DNA of 64,000 bases. Source: Polychytrium aggregatum (lineage: Eukaryota > Chytridiomycota > Chytridiomycetes > Polychytriales). This document shows, piece after piece, positions 12,725 through 23,111 of the stretch. Both the position numbers and the translations under genes were made by a program. Positions within the stretch are counted from its first letter, which is position 1. Each line of letters starts with the position of its first letter. The stretch is taken from positions 992,001 to 1,056,000 of the forward strand of contig NW_026516207.1 of the NCBI RefSeq assembly GCF_025602895.1, given 5' to 3'. The notes under the pieces are model-generated. The model was given only the letters and a program-made list of their open reading frames with translations, had not been told where the DNA came from and did not search any database.

Positions 12725-15683
12725 TCACATCAAAAGGCACTTCATTTTGTTGGGACCATGGCCAGACGACATCTTGTGGGAAAAACTCGCAGTTGCGGAT
12801 GTGGCTAGCTGAGTTTTCTCCCTAATCGTCTCCTCGATGCGTGAAATGCTGTCCATAGCTATTTTGATGCTCGGATGCTCGGGGTTTTCGAAGGTCTTGG
12901 TCAAGATGACAAACGCCTCCTGGTAGTGCTTGAGGGCAGCTTCGTAGTTACCTTGGGACTCGTCGACATAGCCCAGATATCCGATCGTAGTGGCGACTGA
13001 GGGATGTTCTCGTGTGCCATAGATCTTGATGGAGATGTCGAGTGCTTCCTGATAGTACTTGAGGGCGGCTTCGTAGTTGCCTTGGGAGTCGGCGACATTG
13101 CCCAGACATCTGATCGTGGTGGCGACTGAGGGGTGTTCTCGTGTGCCATAGACTTTGGTCTTGATATCGAATGCCTCCTGGTAGTACTTGAGGGCAACCT
13201 CGTAGTTGCCCAAGGAGGAGGCGACATCACCAAGACATACAAGCACCGCTGCAATGTCTTTGTGTTCCCTCGTTCCATGAATCTGTAGACGAATGTTAAA
13301 TACCTCGTGGTAGAGTCTCTCGGCTTCCTTGTATTCTCCTTGTGCCGAGAGGACGTTTCCAGTATCTTCAAGAGTCTCGGCAATATCGAGATGGATACGT
13401 GTCCCATGGGTCTCGAGTTGTTGCTTCAGAGCTCGATCGTAATATTCCTTGGCAGCAACATAGTGTCCTCTATCATTCGACACCAAACCCATGTGATGCA
13501 GAGTGAGCGCAGCCTGTGGATGGCTTGTATGTCCTTCAATCGAAGTGAGAATTCGAAGTGCGTGGTTAAGTGAATCCTCGGCCGGATCCAAGTGGCCCAG
13601 CCGGCGATGATTGTCGCCGAGGTGGTTCAGGATCCCAACGATTTCAATATGTTCTTCGGTGCCGAAGTACTGCACAGCCCGCTTGAAATGGGTCTCAAAT
13701 CGATCACTTGCAGCCCCAAACCCTCCTCTCTCCTCGGCAAGCTCTCCCTGTCGAGTGGCGAGTCTGACATGTTCGAGCTTGGTGTATCCTTCGGCAACTG
13801 TAACATTGATGAACCTGTCGAGATGTTCTGCAAATTGTTGTGCCTTGAGATCCATCGAGTCAGTCAGCTTGATCAGCACTTTACCAGTTGCATCTTCGAT
13901 TCCGTCGACATTCAGTTCATCGTGTGCCTGGACATACTCTCGAGCCACAAGCTGAGTGAGCAAGTGCGTCGAGTACCGTCCCTCGTTTCCACTTCGGAGA
14001 AGACCACTTTGGACCACCATCTTGATCAGATCAGTCACTGTGGACAGATGGACTGGTCAGTTCCATGCACTGACATCAATTGCACTCCGATCCACTCGCA
14101 ACTCACCTTCGGTCTTGAGCTCCATCTTCTGTGCAATCTCCTTGATCAACTCAAACTGGATGTTGGCCGGCGCCACCAGACTGAGGGCACCGAACAGCCT
14201 GGCTGCCTCGATACCCTCATCTCCTCGCTTCATCAGCGAGTCCAGCGACAGATCCACAATCACCTTGAGCGACGACCGCGTGTCGTCCTCGCCATCCTGC
14301 AGTTCCAATGCTCCTGCAAACGTGGCCTCGAGCTCCGACAGGGGAGTGTCGTAGTTCTCGTAGAACGTCATGAATGTCTGGATGACGAGTGGATATCCGC
14401 TGATCTTGGCCACGATGCTGTCGAGGGATTTCCTGGCCTCGTCCGACACAAGTCGCTGGACAATCATTGGCGACGACGACATGATGTAGTCGAGTGTGGT
14501 GGAGTCATTCCAGTTGCCGAGACGGAGTGGGTCATATTTGTAACCTGGGATCTTGGCCTTGAGAGCACTGGCGAATGCACCAGGAGGCAGCGAGGCCAGC
14601 CGGGTCGTCACCACCACATCGCCGCTGAACCCGACCGACTTGGAGTGTTCAAACACAGAGTCGACCACACCGATGTCATCGACATTGTCGAGCACCAGGA
14701 GATAGCCGTGAGTGTTGGCGAGGAACTTGGCGGCGTGCTTCTTGACTTTCTCTGGTTCAACCGCGCCATCGAACACTTCGCACAACCCATCGATGGCAGT
14801 GGACTCGGTCGAGCAGTTGAGCCAGAAGACCTGGCGGTACTGCGGCTTGATGCCAATGGTCTTAGCTTTGATGACATGGAGGTCGTCCTTGTTGCTCGCA
14901 TTCATAATGCCCATCATGAAGAACAGGATTTGGACGGCCAGGACGGACTTGCCCATGCCACCCATGCCGGAGATGACAGCGCGGCCAGTCAGGGTGAGCA
15001 GTTTGAGCAGGGTGTCGAGGCGGATGGGATCGACTCGGAACTTGGAGTCACAGAAGAGCGAGTCGAGGACCTGCCGAGTGCCATCATTCACTTGCAACGG
15101 GTGGAGCAGATTGAGTAGACGATAGACTCGCCTGTAAATCTGGTCAGGACGAATGCCAAACATCTGGATGTCGGACAATCCCTTCAGGACGGCTCGAAGG
15201 GTGTCGAACTTGGAGTCGTCGGGGATGGTGGCTCGGTATGGCTGAAAATCGATCCACACGTCCTTATCAGCATCCTTCACGAGGCTGGACACACAAAGGG
15301 GCATCACCGAGATATCGACTCCTGAGTCAACGAGGTCGAGGGCGGTCTTGATCTCAAGCAGAACGTTGTCCTCCTGGCCAGACCCGGCTTTCTGTACCAT
15401 GGACTCGAGCGATGCCTGGCTGATCACAGCGACAAAGACTTTGCTTCGGGGAAGAGCGCCGAGGAAACCGTCCTTCCACTTCTTTGCGTCTCGCAGACAG
15501 TCGATATCGTGGAAGACGGCGAGGGGTTGGCCATAACGGCGCTTGGCAACAGCCACCAGCACCTCCTTGAGGGACTGGACGGTGAAGCATCGGTGGCGAC
15601 TCGATACGAGAGGAACAGGTCGTGGTCAGGGCGACCATGCACATGGCAGTGATAAAGCTGATTGCGAGTGGTCTTGAGCATCC
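12725..15683 (-). CDS. TIR-NB-ARC-TPR (NLR-like) protein, one frame break
   Basis: A candidate signal-transduction ATPase of the NLR type. Reading on the minus strand, a start near 15683 (MLKTTRNQ) leads to HDLFLSYRVATD, the first strand of a TIR domain. At about 15582 the frame must change by one base to continue into FTVQSLKEVLVAVAK...VFHDIDCLRDAKKWKDGFL...KVFVAVIS. NVLLEIKTAL holds the candidate NADase glutamate. The NB-ARC domain follows: P-loop GMGGMGKSVLA (about 14960), Walker B YLLVLDNVDD, VVVTTRLAS and SGYPLVIQTF. An intron lies at about 14103-14038. The last exon (14038-12725) has a winged-helix-like stretch, then 42-residue kinesin-light-chain-type TPR repeats of the form GNYEAALKYYQEA...YGTREHPSVATTI. 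The last repeats are nearly identical. No GT-AG intron explains the break, so it is either a real mutation or a sequence error. The gene is divergent from the Sel1 gene, with about 240 bp between starts. Confidence 0.85.
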
Positions 15684-15924
15684 TTGGAGATGAATGCCAG
15701 CAGAGGTGCAAGTATTGAGGGACTCAAGAGGGGCAAGAGAGGAAAAGGGAAGGGAGAGGGAAAGGACAGGGATAAAGAGCCACCCTTGTGTGTGTGATTT
15801 CGATGGCCAATTTTTGGCTTGCCAGGGTTTGGCTTGCCAGGGTTTGGCTTGCTTCGCCACAACCTGCCTCTCTGTCTCCTGTCCATCGCCATCATCCACT
15901 TGCCTCCCTTCAGTCTCCGTCAAC

Positions 15925-17499
15925 ATGACCAGCATCAACGAGCCTGCTTCAGCCACGGCATCATCAGCCACTCAGCAAACCCAAGCTGAAGCCAGAACAA
16001 CCTCGATCCCCGATATCACCGAACTCTCACTCGAACACAACCCAGACATCTTCACCATCATCTGCTGCAATGACAGCTTCCAACTCGCCCTCGACCACAG
16101 CACCATCAAGACCCTCCTCCGAGTGTGCAAACGAGCCCGCCCACTCCTGAGCTTCAAGCTGCCTTGTTTCAACACCTGGTGTCAGATGGCAGGACTGTGT
16201 CATCCAGATGGACAGATTCAGATCGGTCTCACCCCCAGCGAGACGATTGCGCTCTCGCTACACTGCGAGAACCAATACACTGGCAGCCAGTCCTGGCTCG
16301 CTGCTCTGGCGGACCAAGGAAACGCATCCGCCTCCTATATCCTGGCAAAGATCCTCCAACTCGATCTCGACCAAGACCAAGTGAAATGGTCCGAGAAGGA
16401 AGCCACCAAGCAGCAAATCTTCCACCATTTGGAGAACGCCGCCAACACAAGCCATCCAATGGCACTGTTCCACCTGGCTGGCTGCTATCACGATGGCACT
16501 GGAGTCGACCAAGACCACACCAAGGCCGCCGGGCTCTATCGCAGTCTTGCTGAACGTGGAATCCTTCAGGCCCAAATCTCCCTTGGTCAAAGTTATGAGA
16601 ACGGCGAAGGTGTCGATCAAGACTTCAATGCAGCCATCGAGTGGTACTCCAAGGCTGAAGATCAAGGCAGCGAGGACAGCCGACTCCATATCGTGTTCCT
16701 CCGTGGCTGGCTCTCGTTCATCGGCCATGGTGTCGAACAGAGCGATGTCGCTGCTCTTGGTCACTGGCAGGAAGTCAGCACCCAGTCCTCAGACCTGATA
16801 ATCAAACCCATCGCCACCCACATGGTCGGATGGATGCACTATCTCGGCCGGGGTACCCAGCTCGACAAACAGAAAGGCATCAAGATGATCCGTGATAACG
16901 AATCGGATGAGTTCCCTTTCGGAGAGAACGAGTGTCTGGCAGCATGGTGGAACAACATCAAGTCTGAATCACCCGTAGCATGCAAGTTCTTCGAATTGTG
17001 CCAGCTGGGATCGGATCGTGACTGGCTCTGCAAGCATCTGACGGCTGTGTGTCTTGTCAATGGATTCGGAACCACCGAGGACGAGAAGAAGGCAGCTAGC
17101 ATCTTTGAACAACTCGCCAACGATGGTCACAGCGACAGTCAGTTGTGGATCGGAGTGTGCTATCGATGGGGTCTGGGAGTATTACCGAGCCGAAAGAAGG
17201 CATTCGAGCGGTTCAGCATGTCGGCCGACCAAGGCAACTCATATGGGCAGTGGTGGGTTGGTTTTTGCTACCTCAATGAATACGGAGTCACCAGAGACGA
17301 ACTCAAGGCAGTCGAGTGGTATCGCAAGTCGGCCGACCAGGACAATCGATATGGACAATATCATCTCGGCAACTGCTACAGGAATGGCTATGGTGTCCCT
17401 CAGAACATCAACACCGCCGTTTTCTGGTATCGCAAGTCCGCCGAGCAGGGTTTCCAAGATGCCATCGTCAGCCTCAAACAATTCGGCCAGTGGCCCTGA
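15925..17499 (+). CDS. Sel1-repeat protein with F-box-like N-terminus
   Basis: I chose the ATG at 15925 because the upstream open frame is low complexity. The 524-residue product has a Ser/Thr/Ala-rich start, then a helical module (DIFTIICCNDSF...IKTLLRVCKRARPLL...WCQMAGL) that resembles the N-terminus of the LRR protein at 18.6-20.2 kb. The rest is a series of Sel1-like repeats. Clear examples are LGQSYENGEGVDQDFNAAIE, YGQWWVGFCYLNEYGV and YGQYHLGNCYRNGYGV, each followed by A.(F/E)WYRKSA(D/E)QG. Sel1 repeats are alpha/alpha scaffold repeats, commonly in adaptor proteins. There is no signal peptide or membrane segment. The last repeats are close to one another in sequence. It shares a short divergent promoter region with the TIR-NB-ARC gene. 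Its specific function is unknown. Confidence 0.85.
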   Translation: MTSINEPASATASSATQQTQAEARTTSIPDITELSLEHNPDIFTIICCNDSFQLALDHSTIKTLLRVCKRARPLLSFKLPCFNTWCQMAGLCHPDGQIQIGLTPSETIALSLHCENQYTGSQSWLAALADQGNASASYILAKILQLDLDQDQVKWSEKEATKQQIFHHLENAANTSHPMALFHLAGCYHDGTGVDQDHTKAAGLYRSLAERGILQAQISLGQSYENGEGVDQDFNAAIEWYSKAEDQGSEDSRLHIVFLRGWLSFIGHGVEQSDVAALGHWQEVSTQSSDLIIKPIATHMVGWMHYLGRGTQLDKQKGIKMIRDNESDEFPFGENECLAAWWNNIKSESPVACKFFELCQLGSDRDWLCKHLTAVCLVNGFGTTEDEKKAASIFEQLANDGHSDSQLWIGVCYRWGLGVLPSRKKAFERFSMSADQGNSYGQWWVGFCYLNEYGVTRDELKAVEWYRKSADQDNRYGQYHLGNCYRNGYGVPQNINTAVFWYRKSAEQGFQDAIVSLKQFGQWP

Positions 17500-18580
17500 T
17501 CCCTTGAGTTCCACTCCCAAAGTAATAAGCTACCACATCCAACATTCAACCAAATTGCACCGCCACCACCCACCATGATACCAAATAGTGGACTTGCAAA
17601 GTGGTTACAATCAATCGATATTGACCCAGTGATGATGTATTTGACATCCAATACATCCAATACATCCAATACATCCAATATACAATAGTGCTGTCCCATA
17701 ACAATCACCGATGTTGATCGATCGAGAGAGCCATCGAATGACTCGACAACAACAACTCGACCACAACAATCGATACTCGTTCTGCAACCATCGATACTCG
17801 AAAGAGTCAGCACAACCAGACCATCCCTCGCCACAGGATACCGAAGAAAGCAGGCAGCAAACCACCAGCCTTCCCCGGCACCAAGACCATCCCCCCTCGA
17901 TCCGACACCAGGCAGCGTGCCCTGATCAGCATCGATGAACCGACAAAAGAGTGGCAAAGGCGACTAATGGCCTGTATCCAAACGGGCAGAGGTTCGCCTC
18001 TCCAGCCGCCAAAAGAAAGAAAATGACCACACTGCAGCTTTCTGGTCCACCCTCGATCCACAACTGCCAGGACACGAGCATCATCAAGAGCGATCTCTTC
18101 TGCATCTATGCCCACCTCAATTCCAGTGCCCATGACTTGACCAGTTCACCGACAAAGCCGATGCCACCATGGGCTGCGTGTTCGAGTTCCCGATATGGAA
18201 GGAGCCACCACTCTCAAACATCCTTGTCCATACGCAAGAGAAGCCCGAGTTGATCCACTTGACCAAATGACATGATCGAGATGCCAGACTTGTACCTTCC
18301 TCAGTTGTGATCTCATTGGGGTCTGGATGGACTGGAGTTGCAACGGTCATCATCACTCAGAGTTCCACCATCGAGAATGCGGGAGAAGGCAGTGCCTCAA
18401 GATGTCCGCGACAACTAGTGTCTGCTCTCGATTGGGTCCATGACCAAGTGCGGCGTGGACTGTCATAGATTGTGAGGGACTCGGACTCGCTTCGGGTTCG
18501 GCAGCCGCAAAGCAGGACAGCCGCACAACGCAACACCGGAGCTGTCCTCCATTGTGAATATCACACACAATCTGATATTT
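17500..18580. other. intergenic region with possible gene debris
   Basis: This lies between the convergent Sel1 and LRR genes. A 10-bp tandem repeat sits at 17643-17688. Around 18110-18270 a plus-strand open frame of about 50 codons reads like protein (DKADATMGCVFEFPIW...KPELIHLTK) but has no start or recognisable family, so it may be debris of an older gene. Nothing firm can be called. Confidence 0.4.
17643..17688. repeat. 10-bp tandem repeat
   Basis: About four and a half copies of a unit reading catccaatac, in the 3' flank of the Sel1-repeat gene. Confidence 0.85.
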
Positions 18581-20203
18581 TCAGAAAAATTGGCTATCAA
18601 AGAGAAATTTTATCAAGCTGCAGATAATGAAATGCACTGACAATAGAGCTAAATAAAGGAAACACAGGATGTTGAGCAGCTCCATGCCGAGCCAGCTTGA
18701 GAATCGGCCAAAGGTATACTCGAACGTATCATTGAACACCACTCGACATCCCTTCGGTAGCCCGGAGATCCTCCAGCTCGTGATCCTCCATCCAAGGTTA
18801 GAATAGCCAGCATATTGGCCAAATATGTCAACCAACAAAGATCGATCGAAGAGTCTCATCCTTGAGTCCAAATGCAGTATCTTGAGGGAGGGAAGCTTGT
18901 CGACGAGTCCGCTGATTCTGCGAATCGATCGAGGGGCGTACAGTATCTCGAGCTTGGGATACGAGGAAATGTCACCCAGCGACTTCAATTCGCAGCAAGC
19001 ATGCAAGTCGAGGACTTTGAGGGAGCTTTGATTCACACGCAGATCGGCCAGGCTCACAAACTGACTTGGGAGTATGAGGTGATTGAGCTTTGGCGTGCTC
19101 GGGAGTTGGCTCAAGATGTTGTGGGGTTTGCGCGAGGAGATTGTGAGCTTGGTGAGAGACGGGAACTCCTCGGGGACATCCACGAGAGTCTCGATGCTGA
19201 CCGGAATGTCGAGTTCAAGCAACCTTGGCACATTTGACAGCCCAGCGAGAGACATCAGTCGACTGTATGGGTTCAGATTGACCTTGGTGAGAGATGGCAG
19301 CTCATTCGGCATGCCTTCCAGAGACTCGATGGTCTTGGGGAGCTGGAGTGTCTCCAACTTGGGCATCTCAGGCATTCCCTTCAGCGACTTGAGTTCAGTG
19401 CATCCACTCAGGTCGAGCCCTGTCAGGCGAGGCAGTTCCTTCGGCATGCCTTCCAAGCTGATCAGTGGATCGGTCACTCCTCCCCAATAGCTATGCCCGA
19501 TATTCAGATTTGAAATATTGGAGAGCCATATGGGCCATCCAGACACCTCTAGAAATGACACATCCTCGAGTGTTAGTTTCTTTTCCCTTGCTTGGTTGAT
19601 CGCTGGGATGTCGAATGGCAAAAGCCTGGAAACATAGGTGTTTCCACCCCTTCTCGCACTGGGTCGAATCGTGATATCCCATCCTTCGACCACTATTGGC
19701 CACTGGGAGCGAAAATTTTGACTCTCAGCGATGGTGATCATCTCCTCGACGGATGGCTGCTTGGAACTGTTTGGTCTTGCGTCCTCAGGAAAGCGGAACT
19801 CTGGATCGGTCACTTGACAGAAGCGTTGCACTCGGTTAAACAGCTGTTCGTCTCGATAGACTTCGGACCAGAACTCGTTCTCCTTCTCCAACATCGATGA
19901 GTTGGTTGGCTTGTGCTGGTTCTGGCGAAGCGCATAGTAGAAGAGCCCTTGCGCCACTTTCAGCCGATCGATGGAGGGATCGACACCTTCGAACAGGAAT
20001 TCGGGTGTGATTTGCAATTTAGGAAATAGTAACCGTTCCCATATTTGATAAGTGTTGAGTATAGCCCGAGTCTGCTTCGAGACTCTCAGAAGCTTTCCAA
20101 GCAAGGGTGGACTCGCAGCTCGAATGAAGGCGTCATTTGTGATCAGGATGGTGAGCAGATCAAAGCGAGCGAGGTCCTCCTGGACCAGGGTTGATTCTGC
20201 CAT
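18581..20203 (-). CDS. leucine-rich-repeat protein with F-box-like N-terminus and C-terminal membrane segment
   Basis: Start taken at the ATG complementary to 20203 (MAESTLVQEDL); the frame is open further upstream but that part is unlike protein. Of 540 residues, the first 70 or so (DLLTILITNDAFIRAASPPLLGKLLRVSKQTRAIL...IWERLLFP) resemble an F-box-like or lineage-specific module also present in the Sel1 protein. From about residue 205 there are irregular leucine-rich repeats of about 45 residues: LISLEGMPKELPRLTGLDLSGCTELKSLKGMP, then ...LESLEGMPNELPSLTKVNLN and others. The end (about 495-540) is strongly hydrophobic: LLNILCFLYLALLSVHFIICSLIKFLF, a predicted transmembrane tail. No introns are needed. 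It could be a substrate receptor of an SCF ligase or part of a recognition system with the neighbouring NLR-like gene. Both ideas are inference. Confidence 0.82.
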   Translation of the reverse strand: MAESTLVQEDLARFDLLTILITNDAFIRAASPPLLGKLLRVSKQTRAILNTYQIWERLLFPKLQITPEFLFEGVDPSIDRLKVAQGLFYYALRQNQHKPTNSSMLEKENEFWSEVYRDEQLFNRVQRFCQVTDPEFRFPEDARPNSSKQPSVEEMITIAESQNFRSQWPIVVEGWDITIRPSARRGGNTYVSRLLPFDIPAINQAREKKLTLEDVSFLEVSGWPIWLSNISNLNIGHSYWGGVTDPLISLEGMPKELPRLTGLDLSGCTELKSLKGMPEMPKLETLQLPKTIESLEGMPNELPSLTKVNLNPYSRLMSLAGLSNVPRLLELDIPVSIETLVDVPEEFPSLTKLTISSRKPHNILSQLPSTPKLNHLILPSQFVSLADLRVNQSSLKVLDLHACCELKSLGDISSYPKLEILYAPRSIRRISGLVDKLPSLKILHLDSRMRLFDRSLLVDIFGQYAGYSNLGWRITSWRISGLPKGCRVVFNDTFEYTFGRFSSWLGMELLNILCFLYLALLSVHFIICSLIKFLFDSQFF

Positions 20204-20739
20204 CGTTTCAGTTGCAGCCGGCGTGGCAGAAAGGAGCGATGGAAACAGGCCGCAGATGGGAGGCAGCCGAGGCAGAGCAGAGAGCAGGAACAACGACGAA
20301 GAAGCGAGATGAGGATGAAGCAGAGGCGACAGCAGGGTATTTGAGGGGCGGTGTGCTGCTTCCTCGTTGATACCGTCCACTTGGTGTGGCTTAGTGATAC
20401 CGTCGTCACACAGACCTGCTGTTTCGGGACAGGTGTCACCCAGCCAGAACAATATTCCTGTGCAGCGACAGATGTATTCTGGGCAACACAATCGACAGAT
20501 GCATATGATGAAATGGACGGCGGAGCATTGATGGGCAGTCCCAAGCCGGTGGACATGGGAGTACGGTCTGGGACAGTTGTCTGAATCCCTTCCAATCCAC
20601 TCCAATCCATGACTGGCATCAATGAGGCAAAGTACTATGTGGGAGGTGGAGGGCTCGACAGTGTCTGACTTCTCCCGAGACTTGTCGGTGATTGTTAATC
20701 AATTCGATTTATTGGTATGGAACTGTACAGTGTGTTACT

Positions 20740-21204
20740 GGGTGTCTCTCACGTCAATCCTTGCCTGTTTGTTCCGGAAGCACAGTCTCGAATACACCCG
20801 GTCGACTGGCATTGATGTTGCGATGTGAGAATGTGACTGTATGCATCCGACCTTCTGGACAGCTCCATACTAACTCGAGTCGCTTGGCTTCCCGGCACTG
20901 TGAGCACACCTGGAGATTGAGTCGTTGAATCGCCGTCGCCGGGTCAGGGTGAAGTGCAGCTGTTTGTCCAGCATGTCTCCATCGAACACATGGCGAATGT
21001 ATTGCAAGCATGAAGCCACCCCGGGAATCTTGGGACTTGGTGTGGTGCTCATCCAGCGCATTTTTGGGCTGGCAGCGATGCCCGCAATGGCGTCCTTGAT
21101 TCAAATCACAGAACAGTCATGGTCAGCGCGCGATGTTTTGGGTGATAACATTCACCAACGACCAAAAATCCGGGGGTGTCCCGTTTTTTTTATTGGATTG
21201 GCTG
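20740..21204 (-). mobile_element. deleted Fanzor-element copy B (transposase-side end joined to Fanzor)
   Basis: On the minus strand a terminal repeat starts at 21204, next to TA 21205-21206, with the A-run and GGGACACCC. It is followed by a stretch matching the transposase end of the 28-32 kb element (the shared phrase is gcgcgctgaccatgac or a one-base variant). The start of the transposase gene is degraded. The sequence then jumps into Fanzor: WMSTTPSPK...HVF...LDKQLHFTL (after RuvC-I), then QVCSQCREAKRLE (zinc ribbon) and HRNINAS (degraded RuvC-III). Two internal deletions and frame breaks make it non-coding. The far end is not identifiable. Confidence 0.75.
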
Positions 21205-21241
21205 TAAAACCAAGGCAGGACTCGCCCCAAGCGGAGCCACA

Positions 21242-22855
21242 TCAAATCGACGCGACCGCCTCAACGCTGCTGCTGTCGAATTGAGTTTTATCCTCGGAGG
21301 GAACATCCAGGGTGATGTCGTTGCGGAAGGTCTCGGGGACAAAGAAAATGTTGACGATCAGGCAGAGGGCCGACGCTCCGAGAGGGTACCAGATACCAGC
21401 ATACTGGTTGCCGGTCGCGTTGATAAGGCTGAGGCCAACCAGAGGGACGATGCCGCCAAAGATGCCCGCGCCGAGCGTCTGGGCAACCGAGAGCGCGGTG
21501 TAGCGCACGTTGGTGGGATAGAGCTCGACCAAGAAGGCAGCCATGCTTCCAAAGCTGATGCTGCCGTAGAGCATCTGGACCCACACCAGGAAGCAGAGCA
21601 TATACGGATTGTAGTTGGGGTTGAGGGTGAGGGCCTGGGAATCGGTGTAGTAGCGGTACTGGTTCATCAGCAGATAGATCGGGTAGAGGGTAACGATGGC
21701 CAGGATCAAGCCGGCCTGGATAAAGATCTTGCGGCCATATCGATCAGAGAGCCAGCCGACGAGGACGTAGACCGGCGAGGACAGTCCGGCGGCGACAACC
21801 GAGATAACGTTGGCATCGACTGCTGGCAGCTTGAAGATGGTCTGAAGATAGAACAGGGTGTAGAGCAGGCCCGTATACGACACGACACCTGATTGGGGCA
21901 AGCGAGCGGATCCGCATCAGTGTTGGTGAGCAGGCGAGAAGGGTGGGGGATCAGGAAACGAAGGGAACCACGCTTCAGGCAACCCGATAGACCCGACAGG
22001 CCGGCATCTGGGATCCAGACCGACGCTGCCGCAACGGATTTGCGGTATTCTGGCGTTGCATCCCATCGATGGCCACGCGTGACACGTACCTTGGCCCAGG
22101 GTAGCGCCGATGGTGCCGATGGCGATGGCGCGGAGGTTGTATCTGGTGAAGCACTTGGCAAACGGGTTGCGGGCGACCTTGCCTTCTGCCTTGAGAGCCT
22201 GGAAGATGGGCGACTCGTCCATCTTCATGCGGATATAGAGGGAGGCGCCGACGAGGAAGATGGAGAGCAGGAAGGGAATGCGCCAGCCCCACACGGTGAA
22301 GGCGGTGCCGCTCATGCACTTTTGGCAGATCAGGATGACAATGAGCGACAGCATGTAGCCAATAGCGGCGGTGGTCTGCAGATAGGAGGTGTAGTAGCCA
22401 CGCTTGCGGATTGGCGAGTGTTCGGCAACATAGGTGGCAGCGCCGCCGTATTCGCCGCCGAGGGCCAAGCCCTGGACGACCCGCAAGACGATCAGCAGGA
22501 CACCGGCGGTGGGGCCGATCATATCGATAGTGGGAAGGCAGCCGATCAGGGTGGTGCAGGTGCCCATAAGGAACAGCGTGATGAGGAAGGTCTTCTTGCG
22601 GCCGGTGCGGTCGCCGAGGAAGCCAAAGAGCACGGCGCCGATGGGACGGAAGACAAAGCCGATGGCAAAGGCGCCCAGGAGCGCAATGACGTTGCCAAGG
22701 GCGGTCTTGGTGTCGTAGAACCTCGGGGCGATTGTCGAGCCGATGGAGGCAAACAGGAAAAAGTCATACCACTCGATGACCGTTCCGAGCGAGGAACCGA
22801 TGATGATCCTGAAGACCTCGGCACGCGACAGATGCTTTGTTACGGCGTCAGACAT
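21242..22855 (-). CDS. MFS transporter, metabolite:H+ symporter (MHS)-like
   Basis: A two-exon major facilitator protein. Exon 1 (22855-22093) starts MSDAVTKHLSRAEVFRIIIGSSLGTVIEWYDFF. The EWYDFF motif in helix 1, RPIGAVLFGFLGDRTGRKK between helices 2 and 3, and RVVQGLALGGEYGGA in helix 4 are the hallmarks of the MHS family (ProP, KgtP, ShiA and relatives). These proton symporters take up organic acids or compatible solutes. Exon 2 (about 21891-21242) carries the second half, with LSDRYGRK in the loop after helix 8 and LVELYPTNVRYTALS later. A GT-AG intron of about 200 bp separates them. About 12 membrane segments are visible. The substrate cannot be told from sequence. The family is mostly bacterial, so transfer in the past is possible. 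Confidence 0.87.
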
Positions 22856-23037
22856 GGCGGCGGATGCCTTGGCGAGGGCAGTGGCAGAACGGAGCGGAAA
22901 AGGCGGGTGGTGGATGATGATGATGATGGAGCGGTGGTGGGCGAGGGGCTTTATATGAGGAACCGGCGGAATTCCACTCTTCCTCCCCCTCCACCACCAC
23001 CATCACCGCCGCCGGCCTGTGCTGCTGAGGCGCTGTG

Positions 23038-23111
23038 GCTGCTGCTGTTGCTGCTGTTGCTGCTGTTGCTGCTGTTGCTGCTGTTGCTGCTGTTGCTGCT
23101 GTTGCTGCTCG
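23038..23111. repeat. 9-bp CTGCTGTTG microsatellite
   Basis: About eight copies of a CTG-rich 9-mer in the 5' flank of the MFS gene. The minus strand would read poly-Gln, but no gene frame uses it. Confidence 0.95.

Noticed and set aside
13592-15118. 508-codon plus-strand ORF
   Set aside because: It is antisense to the TIR-NB-ARC-TPR gene, whose motifs are clear on the minus strand; the translation matches nothing.
15694-15924. Longer start for the Sel1-repeat protein
   Set aside because: The frame is open, but it contains a direct repeat (gccagggtttggctt) and would overlap the first exon region of the divergent TIR gene; the ATG at 15925 is the better start.
20430-20460. Cgggacaggtgtcaccc as another transposon end
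   Set aside because: It contains GGGACA but lacks the TA at about 20 bases and the A-run; probably chance.
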